From NCBI GenBank assembly GCA_029266295.1, contig JAQSXD010000164.1:1-7960 (forward strand): 7,960 nucleotides of DNA, given 5' to 3'. How positions within the stretch are numbered: position 1 is the stretch's first letter; every line of letters starts with the position of its first letter. This stretch comes from Bacillota bacterium. GTDB taxonomy: Bacteria > Bacillota > Clostridia > Peptostreptococcales > Anaerovoracaceae. Below the pieces are notes generated by a model, which saw nothing but the letters and a program-made list of their open reading frames with translations, ran no database searches and was not told the DNA's origin. This document shows, one piece after another, positions 1-5,789 of the stretch. The translations under genes were made by a program, and so were the position numbers.

Positions 1-1
1 T

Positions 2-2965
2 CCAACCGCCAACGGAAGGCCTGGAATCCACCATGTGATCGCAAGAACACTGAAGGACTCCGTATGCCGTTACAAGACCATGCAGGGATTTGAAGTCAAA
101 AGAAAGGCCGGCTGGGACACCCACGGACTTCCCGTTGAGATAGAAGTGGAGAAACAGCTGAATATGTCCGGAAAGCAGGACATTGAAAAGTTTGGAATCA
201 AGGAATTCAATCTAAAGTGCAAAGAATCGGTCTTTACCTATGAGCGCCAGTGGCGGGAAATGACAAAACGCATGGGTTACATCATCGATCTTGACAATCC
301 GTATATTACACTGGACAACAATTACATCGAAAGCGGCTGGTGGATTTTAAAGGAATTCTTCAAGGCCGGCTTAATCTATGAAGGACATAAAATTCTTCCA
401 TATTGCCCGCGCTGCGGAACGGGACTTGCTTCTCACGAAGTGGCTTTGGGATACAAGGAAGTGAAAACCAATACGGTCGTTGCCAAGTTCAAGCGCAAGG
501 ATGCCAATGAGTATTTCCTCGCATGGACCACAACTCCATGGACGCTGGCATCCAACGTTGCCCTGACCGTCGGTGCGGATATCGACTATATTAAAGCGGA
601 GCAGGAAGGCAAGGTTTATTACCTTGCAAAGGCACTGGCCGACAAAGTGCTGGGAGCGGACTCCTATCAGATCCTAGCTGAAATGAAGGGAAAAGAACTG
701 GAGCACGTCGAATACGAACAGCTCATGCCCTTTATCCAGGTGGATAAGAAGGCGTTTTTCGTGACCTGTGCCGATTATGTCACCATTGAAGACGGTACCG
801 GTATCGTTCATACCGCTCCTGCCTTCGGGGAAGACGACTACAATACAGGCAGAAGATATGATCTTCCTGTACCAAATCCTGTGGATGAGCAGGGTAATTA
901 CACAGAAACTCCATGGGCAGGCAGATTTGTTCTCGACCCCAATCTTGACGTAGACATTATCAAGTGGCTGGCGTCCGAAGACAAAATCTATGCCAAGGAG
1001 AAGATGGAGCATAACTATCCCCACTGCTGGAGATGCGGAACTCCTCTGATCTATTATGCAAAGCCCAGCTGGTACATTGAAATGACCAAGCTGAAGGATC
1101 AGCTTGTGGCAAATAATAATGAAGTGAATTGGTTCCCGGATTTCGTGGGAGAAAAGCGCTTTGGCAACTGGCTGGAAAACGTCAATGACTGGGCAATTTC
1201 CAGAAATAGGTACTGGGGAACACCCATCAACATCTGGAAATGCGAATGCGGCCATCTGGAATCCATCGGTTCCAGAAAAGAACTGGTGGAAAAGGCCATT
1301 GAAACCATAGACGAGAGCATTGAACTTCATCGCCCTTATGTGGATGATGTTCACATCAAGTGCGAAAAATGCGGAAGCACCATGTCCAGAATCCCTGAGG
1401 TTATGGACTGCTGGTTTGACAGCGGAGCAATGCCATTTGCGCAGCATCACTATCCGTTTGAAAACAAGGAGAAATTTGACGAGGAGCTCTTCCCGGCAGA
1501 CTTCATCTGTGAAGGAATTGATCAGACGAGAGGGTGGTTCTATTCCCTGCTGGCAATCTCAACCTTTATTAAGGGAAAAGCGCCATACCGCAATGTTCTG
1601 GTCAACGACTTGATCCTTGATAAAGAAGGCAAGAAGATGTCCAAGACAAAGGGCAATACCGTTGATCCCTTCCAGCTCTTTGACAAATACGGTGCAGATG
1701 CAACCAGATGGTATCTGCTGTATGTGTCTCCTGCCTGGTCACCAACGAAATTTGACGAGGACGGATTGATTGAAGTTGTAGGCAAGTTCTTCGGAACATT
1801 GAAAAATGTTTATAATTTCTTTGTACTTTATTCCAATCAGGATGGGATTAATCCGAAGGAATTTGACATTGAATACAGCAAGAGACCAGAGCTGGATCGC
1901 TGGATTTTATCGAAATTCAATGGTCTGGTCAAGGATGTCACCGAGGAAATGAACCGCTATGATCATATGAAGTCTGTCAGAAAGATTCAGGACTTCGTCA
2001 ATGAGGATCTTTCCAACTGGTATATCAGAAGAGCCAGAAGACGGTTCTGGGGAGAAGAACTCACCGATGACAAAAAGGCTGTTTATGCTACAACCTATGA
2101 GGTTCTTGTGGGTCTGGCACAGCTCGCGGCTCCTTTTGCTCCATTCATCACCGATGAGATCTATAAAAAGCTGACAGGAGAAGAATCGGTTCACCTTTCC
2201 TTCTATCCTGTAGCTAACGAGAAGTGCATCGATGAAAACGTGGAAGCCAGAATGGATCTCGTGAGAACGCTGGTCGGACTTGGCCGCGGTGCGAGAGAAA
2301 AAGAAAGAATCAAGGTCAGACAGCCCCTTCAGAAGATTCTTGTGGACGGTAAATATGAAAGTCTCATCGGCGATATGATGGACCTGATCACGGAAGAACT
2401 GAATGTGAAGGTAGTTGTTTTTGAGAAGCAGCTTGATCAATATATGAACTTCGGTTTAAAGCCAAACTTCAAGGTTGCCGGTCCTGCTCTGGGAGCAAAG
2501 ATCAAAGCCTTCGGAGGAGCACTTGCCAAAGCTGATCCGCTGCTTGTCGTAGAACAGATGGAGAAAAACGGCGAGGCTGTTATCAGCATTGACGGGGAAG
2601 ATACCACCATTGCAAGAGACTTTATCGATATTCAGATTTCGGCTAAGGAAGGCTTTACGGTGTCCATGGAGAACAATGTCTTCACAATTCTGGATACCAC
2701 CATTACACCGGAGCTGGTTTCCGAAGGTCTGGCCAGAGAGATGATCTCCAAGGTTCAGCAGCTGAGAAAGCAGAAGGATTTTGAAATGATGGACCAGATC
2801 AAGATTGCTTATCAGGCAGATGAAGAGGTTCAGGCTGCGCTGGCAGTGCATAAGGATTACATTATGAAGGAAACCCTCGCTGTGGATCTGATCGAATCGG
2901 CTGCGGAGCTTCCTATGTATGATCTGAATGGACATAAGACGGGGATTGATGTAGAAAGAATTTAA
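2..2965 (+). CDS. ileS: Isoleucyl-tRNA synthetase, type 2 (eukaryote-like), 5'-truncated by the window edge
   Basis: Cytoplasmic class I aminoacyl-tRNA synthetase that charges tRNA-Ile with isoleucine and edits mischarged valine. The reading frame is open from base 2 and already encodes PTANGRPGIHHV, so the true start lies left of the window; the GTG at 35 is an internal valine. Residues here count from base 2 (987 visible; the family is about 1,030-1,050). Visible in order: signature GIHH at 8-11; WDTHGLPVE; cysteine pairs C135/C138 with C342/C345 and C414/C416 with C454/C457, expected to bind two zinc ions; the CP1 editing domain with TTPWTL and GTGIVHTAPAFGEDD near 265-279; SRNRYWGTP; WFDSGAMP; KMSKT at 545-549; then the anticodon-binding helices and a C-terminal extension without the terminal zinc finger of type 1 enzymes. 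The type 2 assignment rests on the GIHH context and this C-terminus. Any T-box leader would lie outside the window. A strong hairpin follows the stop. Confidence 0.97.
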   Translation, partial: PTANGRPGIHHVIARTLKDSVCRYKTMQGFEVKRKAGWDTHGLPVEIEVEKQLNMSGKQDIEKFGIKEFNLKCKESVFTYERQWREMTKRMGYIIDLDNPYITLDNNYIESGWWILKEFFKAGLIYEGHKILPYCPRCGTGLASHEVALGYKEVKTNTVVAKFKRKDANEYFLAWTTTPWTLASNVALTVGADIDYIKAEQEGKVYYLAKALADKVLGADSYQILAEMKGKELEHVEYEQLMPFIQVDKKAFFVTCADYVTIEDGTGIVHTAPAFGEDDYNTGRRYDLPVPNPVDEQGNYTETPWAGRFVLDPNLDVDIIKWLASEDKIYAKEKMEHNYPHCWRCGTPLIYYAKPSWYIEMTKLKDQLVANNNEVNWFPDFVGEKRFGNWLENVNDWAISRNRYWGTPINIWKCECGHLESIGSRKELVEKAIETIDESIELHRPYVDDVHIKCEKCGSTMSRIPEVMDCWFDSGAMPFAQHHYPFENKEKFDEELFPADFICEGIDQTRGWFYSLLAISTFIKGKAPYRNVLVNDLILDKEGKKMSKTKGNTVDPFQLFDKYGADATRWYLLYVSPAWSPTKFDEDGLIEVVGKFFGTLKNVYNFFVLYSNQDGINPKEFDIEYSKRPELDRWILSKFNGLVKDVTEEMNRYDHMKSVRKIQDFVNEDLSNWYIRRARRRFWGEELTDDKKAVYATTYEVLVGLAQLAAPFAPFITDEIYKKLTGEESVHLSFYPVANEKCIDENVEARMDLVRTLVGLGRGAREKERIKVRQPLQKILVDGKYESLIGDMMDLITEELNVKVVVFEKQLDQYMNFGLKPNFKVAGPALGAKIKAFGGALAKADPLLVVEQMEKNGEAVISIDGEDTTIARDFIDIQISAKEGFTVSMENNVFTILDTTITPELVSEGLAREMISKVQQLRKQKDFEMMDQIKIAYQADEEVQAALAVHKDYIMKETLAVDLIESAAELPMYDLNGHKTGIDVERI

Positions 2966-2975
2966 TTAAGGGTAG

Positions 2976-3058
2976 GCGCCAGTTCGGTATGCTACCTAGG
3001 GAACCGCTCGCTTTGCTCGGACGGTTCCTTATGGCAGCAAACCGAACTGGCGCTTTTT
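2976..3058 (+). terminator. Long palindromic hairpin terminator after ileS
   Basis: A perfect 13-bp stem pairs GCGCCAGTTCGGT (2976-2988) with its complement at 3041-3053 and is followed by TTTTT (3054-3058), so it should act as a Rho-independent terminator for ileS. The interior is also paired: GCTACC with GGCAGC (one mismatch) and GGAACCG (3000-3006) with CGGTTCC (3022-3028), leaving a 15-nt loop. The whole 78 nt is therefore one imperfect palindrome, larger than a typical terminator, and it looks like a repeat element that has taken on a terminator role. Confidence 0.8.
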
Positions 3059-3152
3059 ATTCAATTCTCCGGGGGAAAACCGCTCGCTTTGCTCGGACGG
3101 TCCCCAACGGCAACACACTGACTGGCGCATTTAATAAATTCTCCAGGGAAGG
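3004..3152 (+). repeat. Two diverged tandem copies of a ~76-nt unit derived from the palindrome
   Basis: The 21-nt sequence beginning CCGCTCGCTTTGCTCGG occurs identically at 3004-3024 and 3080-3100, exactly 76 nt apart. The similarity continues: both copies go on to GGCA-CA-AC, then CTGGCGC, an A/T-rich run and AATTCTCC followed by G and A residues, with scattered substitutions and indels. Copy A spans about 3004-3079 and copy B about 3080-3152. The second core can still fold, GGGG at 3072-3075 and ACCG pairing with CGGT CCCC, with bulged A residues. The unit contains the right arm of the palindrome, so one arm was duplicated and then drifted. It probably belongs to a dispersed intergenic repeat family, which this window alone cannot show. 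Confidence 0.75.
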
Positions 3153-3188
3153 ACGTGCGAATCAAAGGGAAAGGGGATTGCGATAATT

Positions 3189-4073
3189 ATGGGGATGAAA
3201 CGAGATAATATCCATGGAAACGGATTTTTTAGAAACGGAAAAAAATATCATGATGGTTTGAGGCCTGTTGCGAGGAGTAAATACAGGCTGCTGGCGGGAA
3301 AAGCGTACTATACGTTGTCGCGGTATCGGCTCTGGTATTCGGGGGGAATAAAGTTTGCAGGCAAGGGGGCGGATGACAGATTACCCTACGAGTGTTTCTC
3401 ACATGGGACGCCATTGTTTCGCGAACTGAAAGACGTGGATGACCAGTATCAAATCAATAAGGTTATCAATCTTCGGCTGGCGGTAAGCCGTATGAATGGA
3501 TTGATTTTAAACCCGGGTGAGACCTTCAGCTATTGGAAGCTCATCGGAAAACCCAGCGGAAGGAAAGGCTATGTGCCAGGGATGGTCTTATACTGCGGCA
3601 CCTATCGCATGGGTGTTGGCGGGGGCTTATGCCAGCTCTCCAATCTGCTTTACTGGATCACACTGCATACACCCCTTACTGTGGTCGAGCGTTATCGGCA
3701 TTCCTATGATGTTTTCCCCGATTCTAACCGAACGCAGCCCTTCGGAAGCGGGGCGACATGCTATTACCCGTATCGGGATCTCATGATCAAAAACGATACG
3801 GATCAGAAGTTTCAACTGTTGGTTCAGGTTGGAGAGACTCAATTGGAAGGGTGTTGGCGGACACAAAAGCCGATTCCTTACCGATATGAAATCATTGAAA
3901 AGAACCACATCATGAAAGCGGAATACTGGGGCGGATTCAGCAGACATAATGAACTCTACCGGAAACGATTTTCAAAGGATGGTGTGTTCATTGATGAAGA
4001 GTACATAACGGAAAACCATGCGCTGATGATGTATTCTCCCTTTTTGTCTGAACAAAAAGAAATTACTACATAA
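3189..4073 (+). CDS. VanW family protein (orphan)
   Basis: A 294-residue VanW-family protein. VanW is the accessory protein encoded in vanB-type glycopeptide-resistance clusters, where its biochemical role is not established. The conserved core runs from about residue 65 to 225, with NLRLAVSRMNGL, then NPGETFSYWKLIGKPSGRKG (109-127), the hallmark GGGLCQLSNLLY (144-155), HTPLTVVERYRHSYD (160-174) and DLMIKNDTD (197-205). The C-terminal part (228-285) also resembles the VanW tail, and length is close to VanW itself (about 275). There is no YoaR-like G5 or peptidoglycan-binding domain. The N-terminus is basic and I see no signal peptide. The ATG at 3189 is preferred because AAGGGG lies 12 nt upstream; the in-frame ATG at 3195 would be still farther from it. 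No vanH, vanA/B/D, vanX or two-component genes accompany it, so it should not be read as a resistance marker. The region between the repeat and the RBS shows no clear promoter. Confidence 0.9.
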   Translation: MGMKRDNIHGNGFFRNGKKYHDGLRPVARSKYRLLAGKAYYTLSRYRLWYSGGIKFAGKGADDRLPYECFSHGTPLFRELKDVDDQYQINKVINLRLAVSRMNGLILNPGETFSYWKLIGKPSGRKGYVPGMVLYCGTYRMGVGGGLCQLSNLLYWITLHTPLTVVERYRHSYDVFPDSNRTQPFGSGATCYYPYRDLMIKNDTDQKFQLLVQVGETQLEGCWRTQKPIPYRYEIIEKNHIMKAEYWGGFSRHNELYRKRFSKDGVFIDEEYITENHALMMYSPFLSEQKEITT

Positions 4074-4135
4074 AGATCAGTTTCCGACCGGCTCCTGCGG
4101 CAGACTGCCGTTTCCAAATTGGTTTGGTTCAGACA

Positions 4136-4164
4136 AAATGCTCCGGATTCTCTCCGGAGCATTT
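4136..4164. terminator. Bidirectional terminator between convergent vanW-like gene and queF
   Basis: A perfect 12-bp stem, AAATGCTCCGGA (4136-4147) and TCCGGAGCATTT (4153-4164), closes on the 5-nt loop TTCTC. The A/T-rich stem ends provide short U stretches for transcripts from either side. It lies 62 nt past the vanW stop and 6 nt past the queF stop, as expected for a terminator shared by convergent genes. Confidence 0.85.
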
Positions 4165-4170
4165 CATGAT

Positions 4171-4653
4171 TTACCTGTTATCGACCTTCTCAGGGTACAT
4201 ATCGTGCTGATACAGCCGATTTTTCGCAAGGGTCGCCCATTCGGTGCCTTTTCTGCCATAGTTGCAGTACGGGTCAATAGAGATCCCTCCGCGTGGGGTG
4301 AACTTTCCCCAGACCTCGATGTATTTGGGATTCATCAGCTTGATGAGATCCTTCATAATTATGTTCATGCAGTCCTCATGAAAGTCGCCATGATTTCTGA
4401 AGCTGAAAAGATATAGCTTTAGAGATTTGCTTTCCACCATAAAAACGTCAGGAATATAGGAGATGTAAATAACTGCAAAATCGGGCTGTCCCGTTATAGG
4501 GCAAAGGCTTGTAAATTCGGGACAGTTAAATTTCACGAAGTAGTCATTGTCCTGATGCTTATTTTCAAAGGTCTCCAGCACATCAGGGGTATAGGAGAAC
4601 TGGTAGTCAATCTTTTGATTTCCTAAAAGTGTGATCCCGTCATTCTGATTCAT
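4171..4653 (-). CDS. queF: NADPH-dependent 7-cyano-7-deazaguanine (preQ0) reductase QueF
   Basis: Catalyses reduction of the nitrile of preQ0 to the aminomethyl group of preQ1, using two NADPH, in queuosine biosynthesis (EC 1.7.1.13); cytosolic. The 160 residues match the short, single-domain YkvM type (about 165 aa), not the long E. coli type. The QueF signature ESKSLKLYLFSFRN is at 74-87. Catalytic Cys51 lies in FTSLCPITGQPD and general acid Asp58 follows; His92 and Glu93 in HGDFHED match the substrate-binding His/Glu pair of the B. subtilis enzyme with a constant offset of four. The start ATG at 4653 has AAGG 8 nt upstream. It lies 143 nt downstream of queT on the same strand with no convincing promoter or terminator between, so the two are probably cotranscribed under the preQ1 riboswitch. 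The spacer contains an unusual purine-rich tract just upstream of the RBS. Confidence 0.97.
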   Translation of the reverse strand: MNQNDGITLLGNQKIDYQFSYTPDVLETFENKHQDNDYFVKFNCPEFTSLCPITGQPDFAVIYISYIPDVFMVESKSLKLYLFSFRNHGDFHEDCMNIIMKDLIKLMNPKYIEVWGKFTPRGGISIDPYCNYGRKGTEWATLAKNRLYQHDMYPEKVDNR

Positions 4654-4745
4654 TTTGCTTACCTTCTTTCATTCATTCTTTCTTGCTTACTTCCTTTTTC
4701 CTTACTTTTTTTTCTTTCTACCTTTTTATTCATTCATTCCCCTTA
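4654..4745. repeat. Low-complexity homopyrimidine/homopurine tract with a loose 4-nt period
   Basis: By my count only 12 of 92 plus-strand bases are purines. Much of it can be read in a degenerate 4-nt step (TTTC, ATTC, ATTC, TTTC, TTGC, TTAC, TTCC and so on), so the minus-strand message upstream of queF is almost all A and G with repeated GAAT and GAAA units. It includes several Shine-Dalgarno-like patches (GGAAG, AAGG) and very short start-stop frames. It is probably a decayed tetranucleotide microsatellite in the queT-queF spacer. The rest of the spacer (4746-4796) shows only a weak 6-bp hairpin with one G-U pair (4767-4772 with 4786-4791). Confidence 0.7.
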
Positions 4746-4796
4746 CGAGAAACGGATTGCGCTAACGGAACAATCTGAACAGAACTGCTCCATACT

Positions 4797-5288
4797 TTAA
4801 TTGCTGTTCATCAGTCTTGTCAGTGGTTTTTCCAAATACTTTACGATGAGAACGCCGGTTATAGCAGGTAAAATCTGACCCAAACCAATGCTTATGACAA
4901 GCACTTGATATGGAACATGAAGCAGGTAAGAAAGCCAGATTGGAACCAGCAGCGTGGGAACGAGCAGAATCGGAAGCGCCACAAGATAAACGCTGATCTT
5001 TTTCATATACCAGCAGCCTCCTGCTGTAAGAAGTCCGGCAATAAAGCCGCCGATCATGTCGGGCAGCCCAAGCCCGCCCATCAAAGTATTGCTTAGAAAA
5101 TTGGCCAGTCCCATGGGGAGAATCAGAAATGGATAGATGGATGCAAGGGCATAGATGCTCGTGGCAATTCTGATCTGATATTGGCCGAAGGCAAAGCTCT
5201 GGGTGGTGAACATCACGGCAATGTATGCCGCGATAACAATAGCGGAAATGGTAATTTGTTTTGTCTTAGATAATTTAATTTCAGGCAT
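4797..5288 (-). CDS. queT: Queuosine precursor ECF transporter S component QueT
   Basis: Membrane substrate-binding (S) component of an energy-coupling factor transporter that imports a queuosine precursor such as preQ0, preQ1 or queuine; it would need the shared EcfA/A'/T module encoded elsewhere. The 163 residues are very hydrophobic, with about five to six membrane segments (roughly 11-29, 42-62, 66-90, 98-118, 122-150). QueT-like features are FAFGQYQIRIA at 32-42 and the Gly-rich GLANFLSNTLMGGLGLPDMIGG region (60-81). I place the start at 5288, not the in-frame ATG at 5306, because AAAGGAG (5303-5297) ideally precedes 5288 with 8-nt spacing and overlaps the upstream ATG. The preQ1-I riboswitch in its leader and queF immediately downstream independently support the substrate assignment. 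Which precursor is carried cannot be decided from sequence. Confidence 0.93.
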   Translation of the reverse strand: MPEIKLSKTKQITISAIVIAAYIAVMFTTQSFAFGQYQIRIATSIYALASIYPFLILPMGLANFLSNTLMGGLGLPDMIGGFIAGLLTAGGCWYMKKISVYLVALPILLVPTLLVPIWLSYLLHVPYQVLVISIGLGQILPAITGVLIVKYLEKPLTRLMNSN

Positions 5289-5296
5289 AAAAAATG

Positions 5297-5303
5297 CTCC
5301 TTT
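5297..5303 (-). promoter_or_regulatory. Ribosome binding site deciding the queT start
   Basis: On the minus strand AAAGGAG is followed by 8 nt and the ATG at 5288. The alternative ATG (5306-5304) overlaps this site and has no purine-rich site of its own at a suitable distance. Confidence 0.8.
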
Positions 5304-5346
5304 CATTGATAAAAGAAGCGAAGAACCATCCGGAAAAACGGCACAG

Positions 5347-5376
5347 GGCTAGGATTCACCAATTTGAGAGCTAGCC
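5347..5376 (-). other. Inverted repeat in the queT leader, downstream of the riboswitch terminator
   Basis: GGCTAG and CTAGCC (5347-5352 and 5371-5376) form a perfect 6-bp stem around an 18-nt loop within the 130 nt between the attenuator and queT. It is not needed for the preQ1-I attenuation model and I do not recognise it as a known RNA class. The rest of 5289-5419 holds only the RBS and a short CCG/CGG hairpin. Confidence 0.4.
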
Positions 5377-5419
5377 GAAGGATTTGCGCTATAGGCAATT
5401 CAATAAAAGTAAAAGGACG

Positions 5420-5442
5420 AAAAAAAGCGCCTGGAAGCGCCT
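5420..5442 (-). terminator. Riboswitch-controlled intrinsic terminator (queT leader)
   Basis: Read on the minus strand, AGGCGC, loop TTCCAG, GCGCTT form a stem of four G-C pairs plus a G-U and an A-U, followed by seven consecutive T (5426-5420). It lies 22 nt downstream of the preQ1-I aptamer. The loop TTCCAG can pair with CTAGGAA at the 3' end of the aptamer (one bulged A), which would break the terminator when the aptamer is empty. Confidence 0.75.
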
Positions 5443-5463
5443 GTTGATTTCAGCCAAATAGCA

Positions 5464-5506
5464 GTTCCTAGTTTTGTTTAGAGACAGGATGGATTTCGAA
5501 CTGTCT
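5464..5506 (-). promoter_or_regulatory. preQ1-I riboswitch
   Basis: On the minus strand: P1 stem AGACAG (5506-5501) with CTGTCT (5487-5482); a 13-nt loop containing TTCG and ATCC; an A-rich tail CTAAACAAAACTA typical of L3; then GGA (5468-5466), which can pair with loop TCC (5493-5491) to form the H-type pseudoknot. A cytosine lies between pseudoknot strand and P1, where the preQ1-contacting base is expected. Size, topology and the conserved A-rich ACTAGGA end match the preQ1-I class. The location ahead of queT-queF fits. With ligand bound, P2 should sequester GGA and let the downstream terminator form (OFF switch). No covariance search was run. Confidence 0.88.
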
Positions 5507-5522
5507 TTTATTATTTTTTGTT

Positions 5523-5551
5523 ATTGTATCACAGATATGCACTTTAATCAA
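5523..5551 (-). promoter_or_regulatory. Sigma-A-type promoter for queT-queF
   Basis: On the minus strand TTGATT (-35, 5551-5546) and TACAAT (-10, 5528-5523) are separated by exactly 17 nt. Transcription would start near 5516, about 10 nt before the riboswitch P1 stem, as expected for a short aptamer leader. Confidence 0.8.
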
Positions 5552-5577
5552 GGCGAAATCCTTTGGAAGGAAACAAA

Positions 5578-5697
5578 ATGCTGCATATTATGGCTATATT
5601 TGCAAGGGAACAAAATGATTGGTATTCTAGTCAAACTAACAAAGAAGAACCAATCTACATAACATCAGCGTACTTCCAGGAAAGCAAAAAATTGTGA
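5578..5697 (+). CDS. Possible small protein, 39 aa, unknown
   Basis: An ORF of 39 codons starting MLHIMAIFAREQNDWYSS and ending in TGA at 5697. GGAAGGA (5565-5571) precedes the ATG at good spacing. I recognise no domain; the first eight residues are hydrophobic but too few for a membrane segment, and the remainder is polar. It lies between the divergent queT promoter and the namA promoter and has no clear promoter of its own. A second, near-identical start cassette (AAGGGAACAAAATG) lies inside it in another frame. It could be chance: the only support is the start context and the length. The remainder of 5552-5728 shows nothing else. Confidence 0.28.
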   Translation: MLHIMAIFAREQNDWYSSQTNKEEPIYITSAYFQESKKL

Positions 5698-5728
5698 AAG
5701 AAATAGCAGAATGAAAATGTCAGAAAAT

Positions 5729-5758
5729 TTGTTACAAATCCGCTAAACTGGCTATAAT
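5729..5758 (+). promoter_or_regulatory. Sigma-A-type promoter for namA
   Basis: TTGTTA (5729-5734) and a perfect TATAAT (5753-5758) are separated by 18 nt; the -10 is ideal and the -35 matches four of six. The start codon follows 31 nt later, with AAAGGGGG at 5771-5778 as ribosome binding site. Confidence 0.72.
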
Positions 5759-5789
5759 ATATTAAAACGTAAAGGGGGAACTATCGTAT

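Noticed and set aside
674..1450. 258-codon minus-strand ORF inside ileS
   Set aside because: It lies fully antisense to well-conserved IleRS domains and shows no recognisable domain. It is a shadow of codon bias in ileS, like the other antisense ORFs at 1907-2440 and 2456-2935.
2989..3186. 65-codon plus-strand ORF between ileS and the VanW gene
   Set aside because: It is built almost entirely from the palindrome and its tandem copy, has no good RBS, and reads the same repeat twice. It is a repeat artefact.
3189..4073. Glycopeptide-resistance locus
   Set aside because: Only a VanW-like gene is present. No ligase, dehydrogenase, dipeptidase or VanRS genes are nearby, and VanW alone does not confer resistance.
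4098..4110. Short CGGC-AGACT-GCCG hairpin after the VanW gene
   Set aside because: Only a 4-bp stem with a short T-run. The much stronger 12-bp hairpin 26 nt further on explains termination.
4767..4791. Possible terminator just after queT
   Set aside because: The 6-bp stem includes a G-U pair and no U-tract follows on the minus strand, so it would not be expected to separate queT from queF.
5347..5376. Second riboswitch (tandem preQ1, preQ1-II or other class) in the queT leader
   Set aside because: No A-rich tail, pseudoknot partner or conserved core of a class I know was found. It is kept only as an unexplained inverted repeat.
5474..5662. 62-codon plus-strand ORF with a TTG start
   Set aside because: It runs antisense through the preQ1 riboswitch and across the queT promoter and has no RBS. 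Only its last 15 codons, with an internal ATG start, are considered in the duplicated-start finding.
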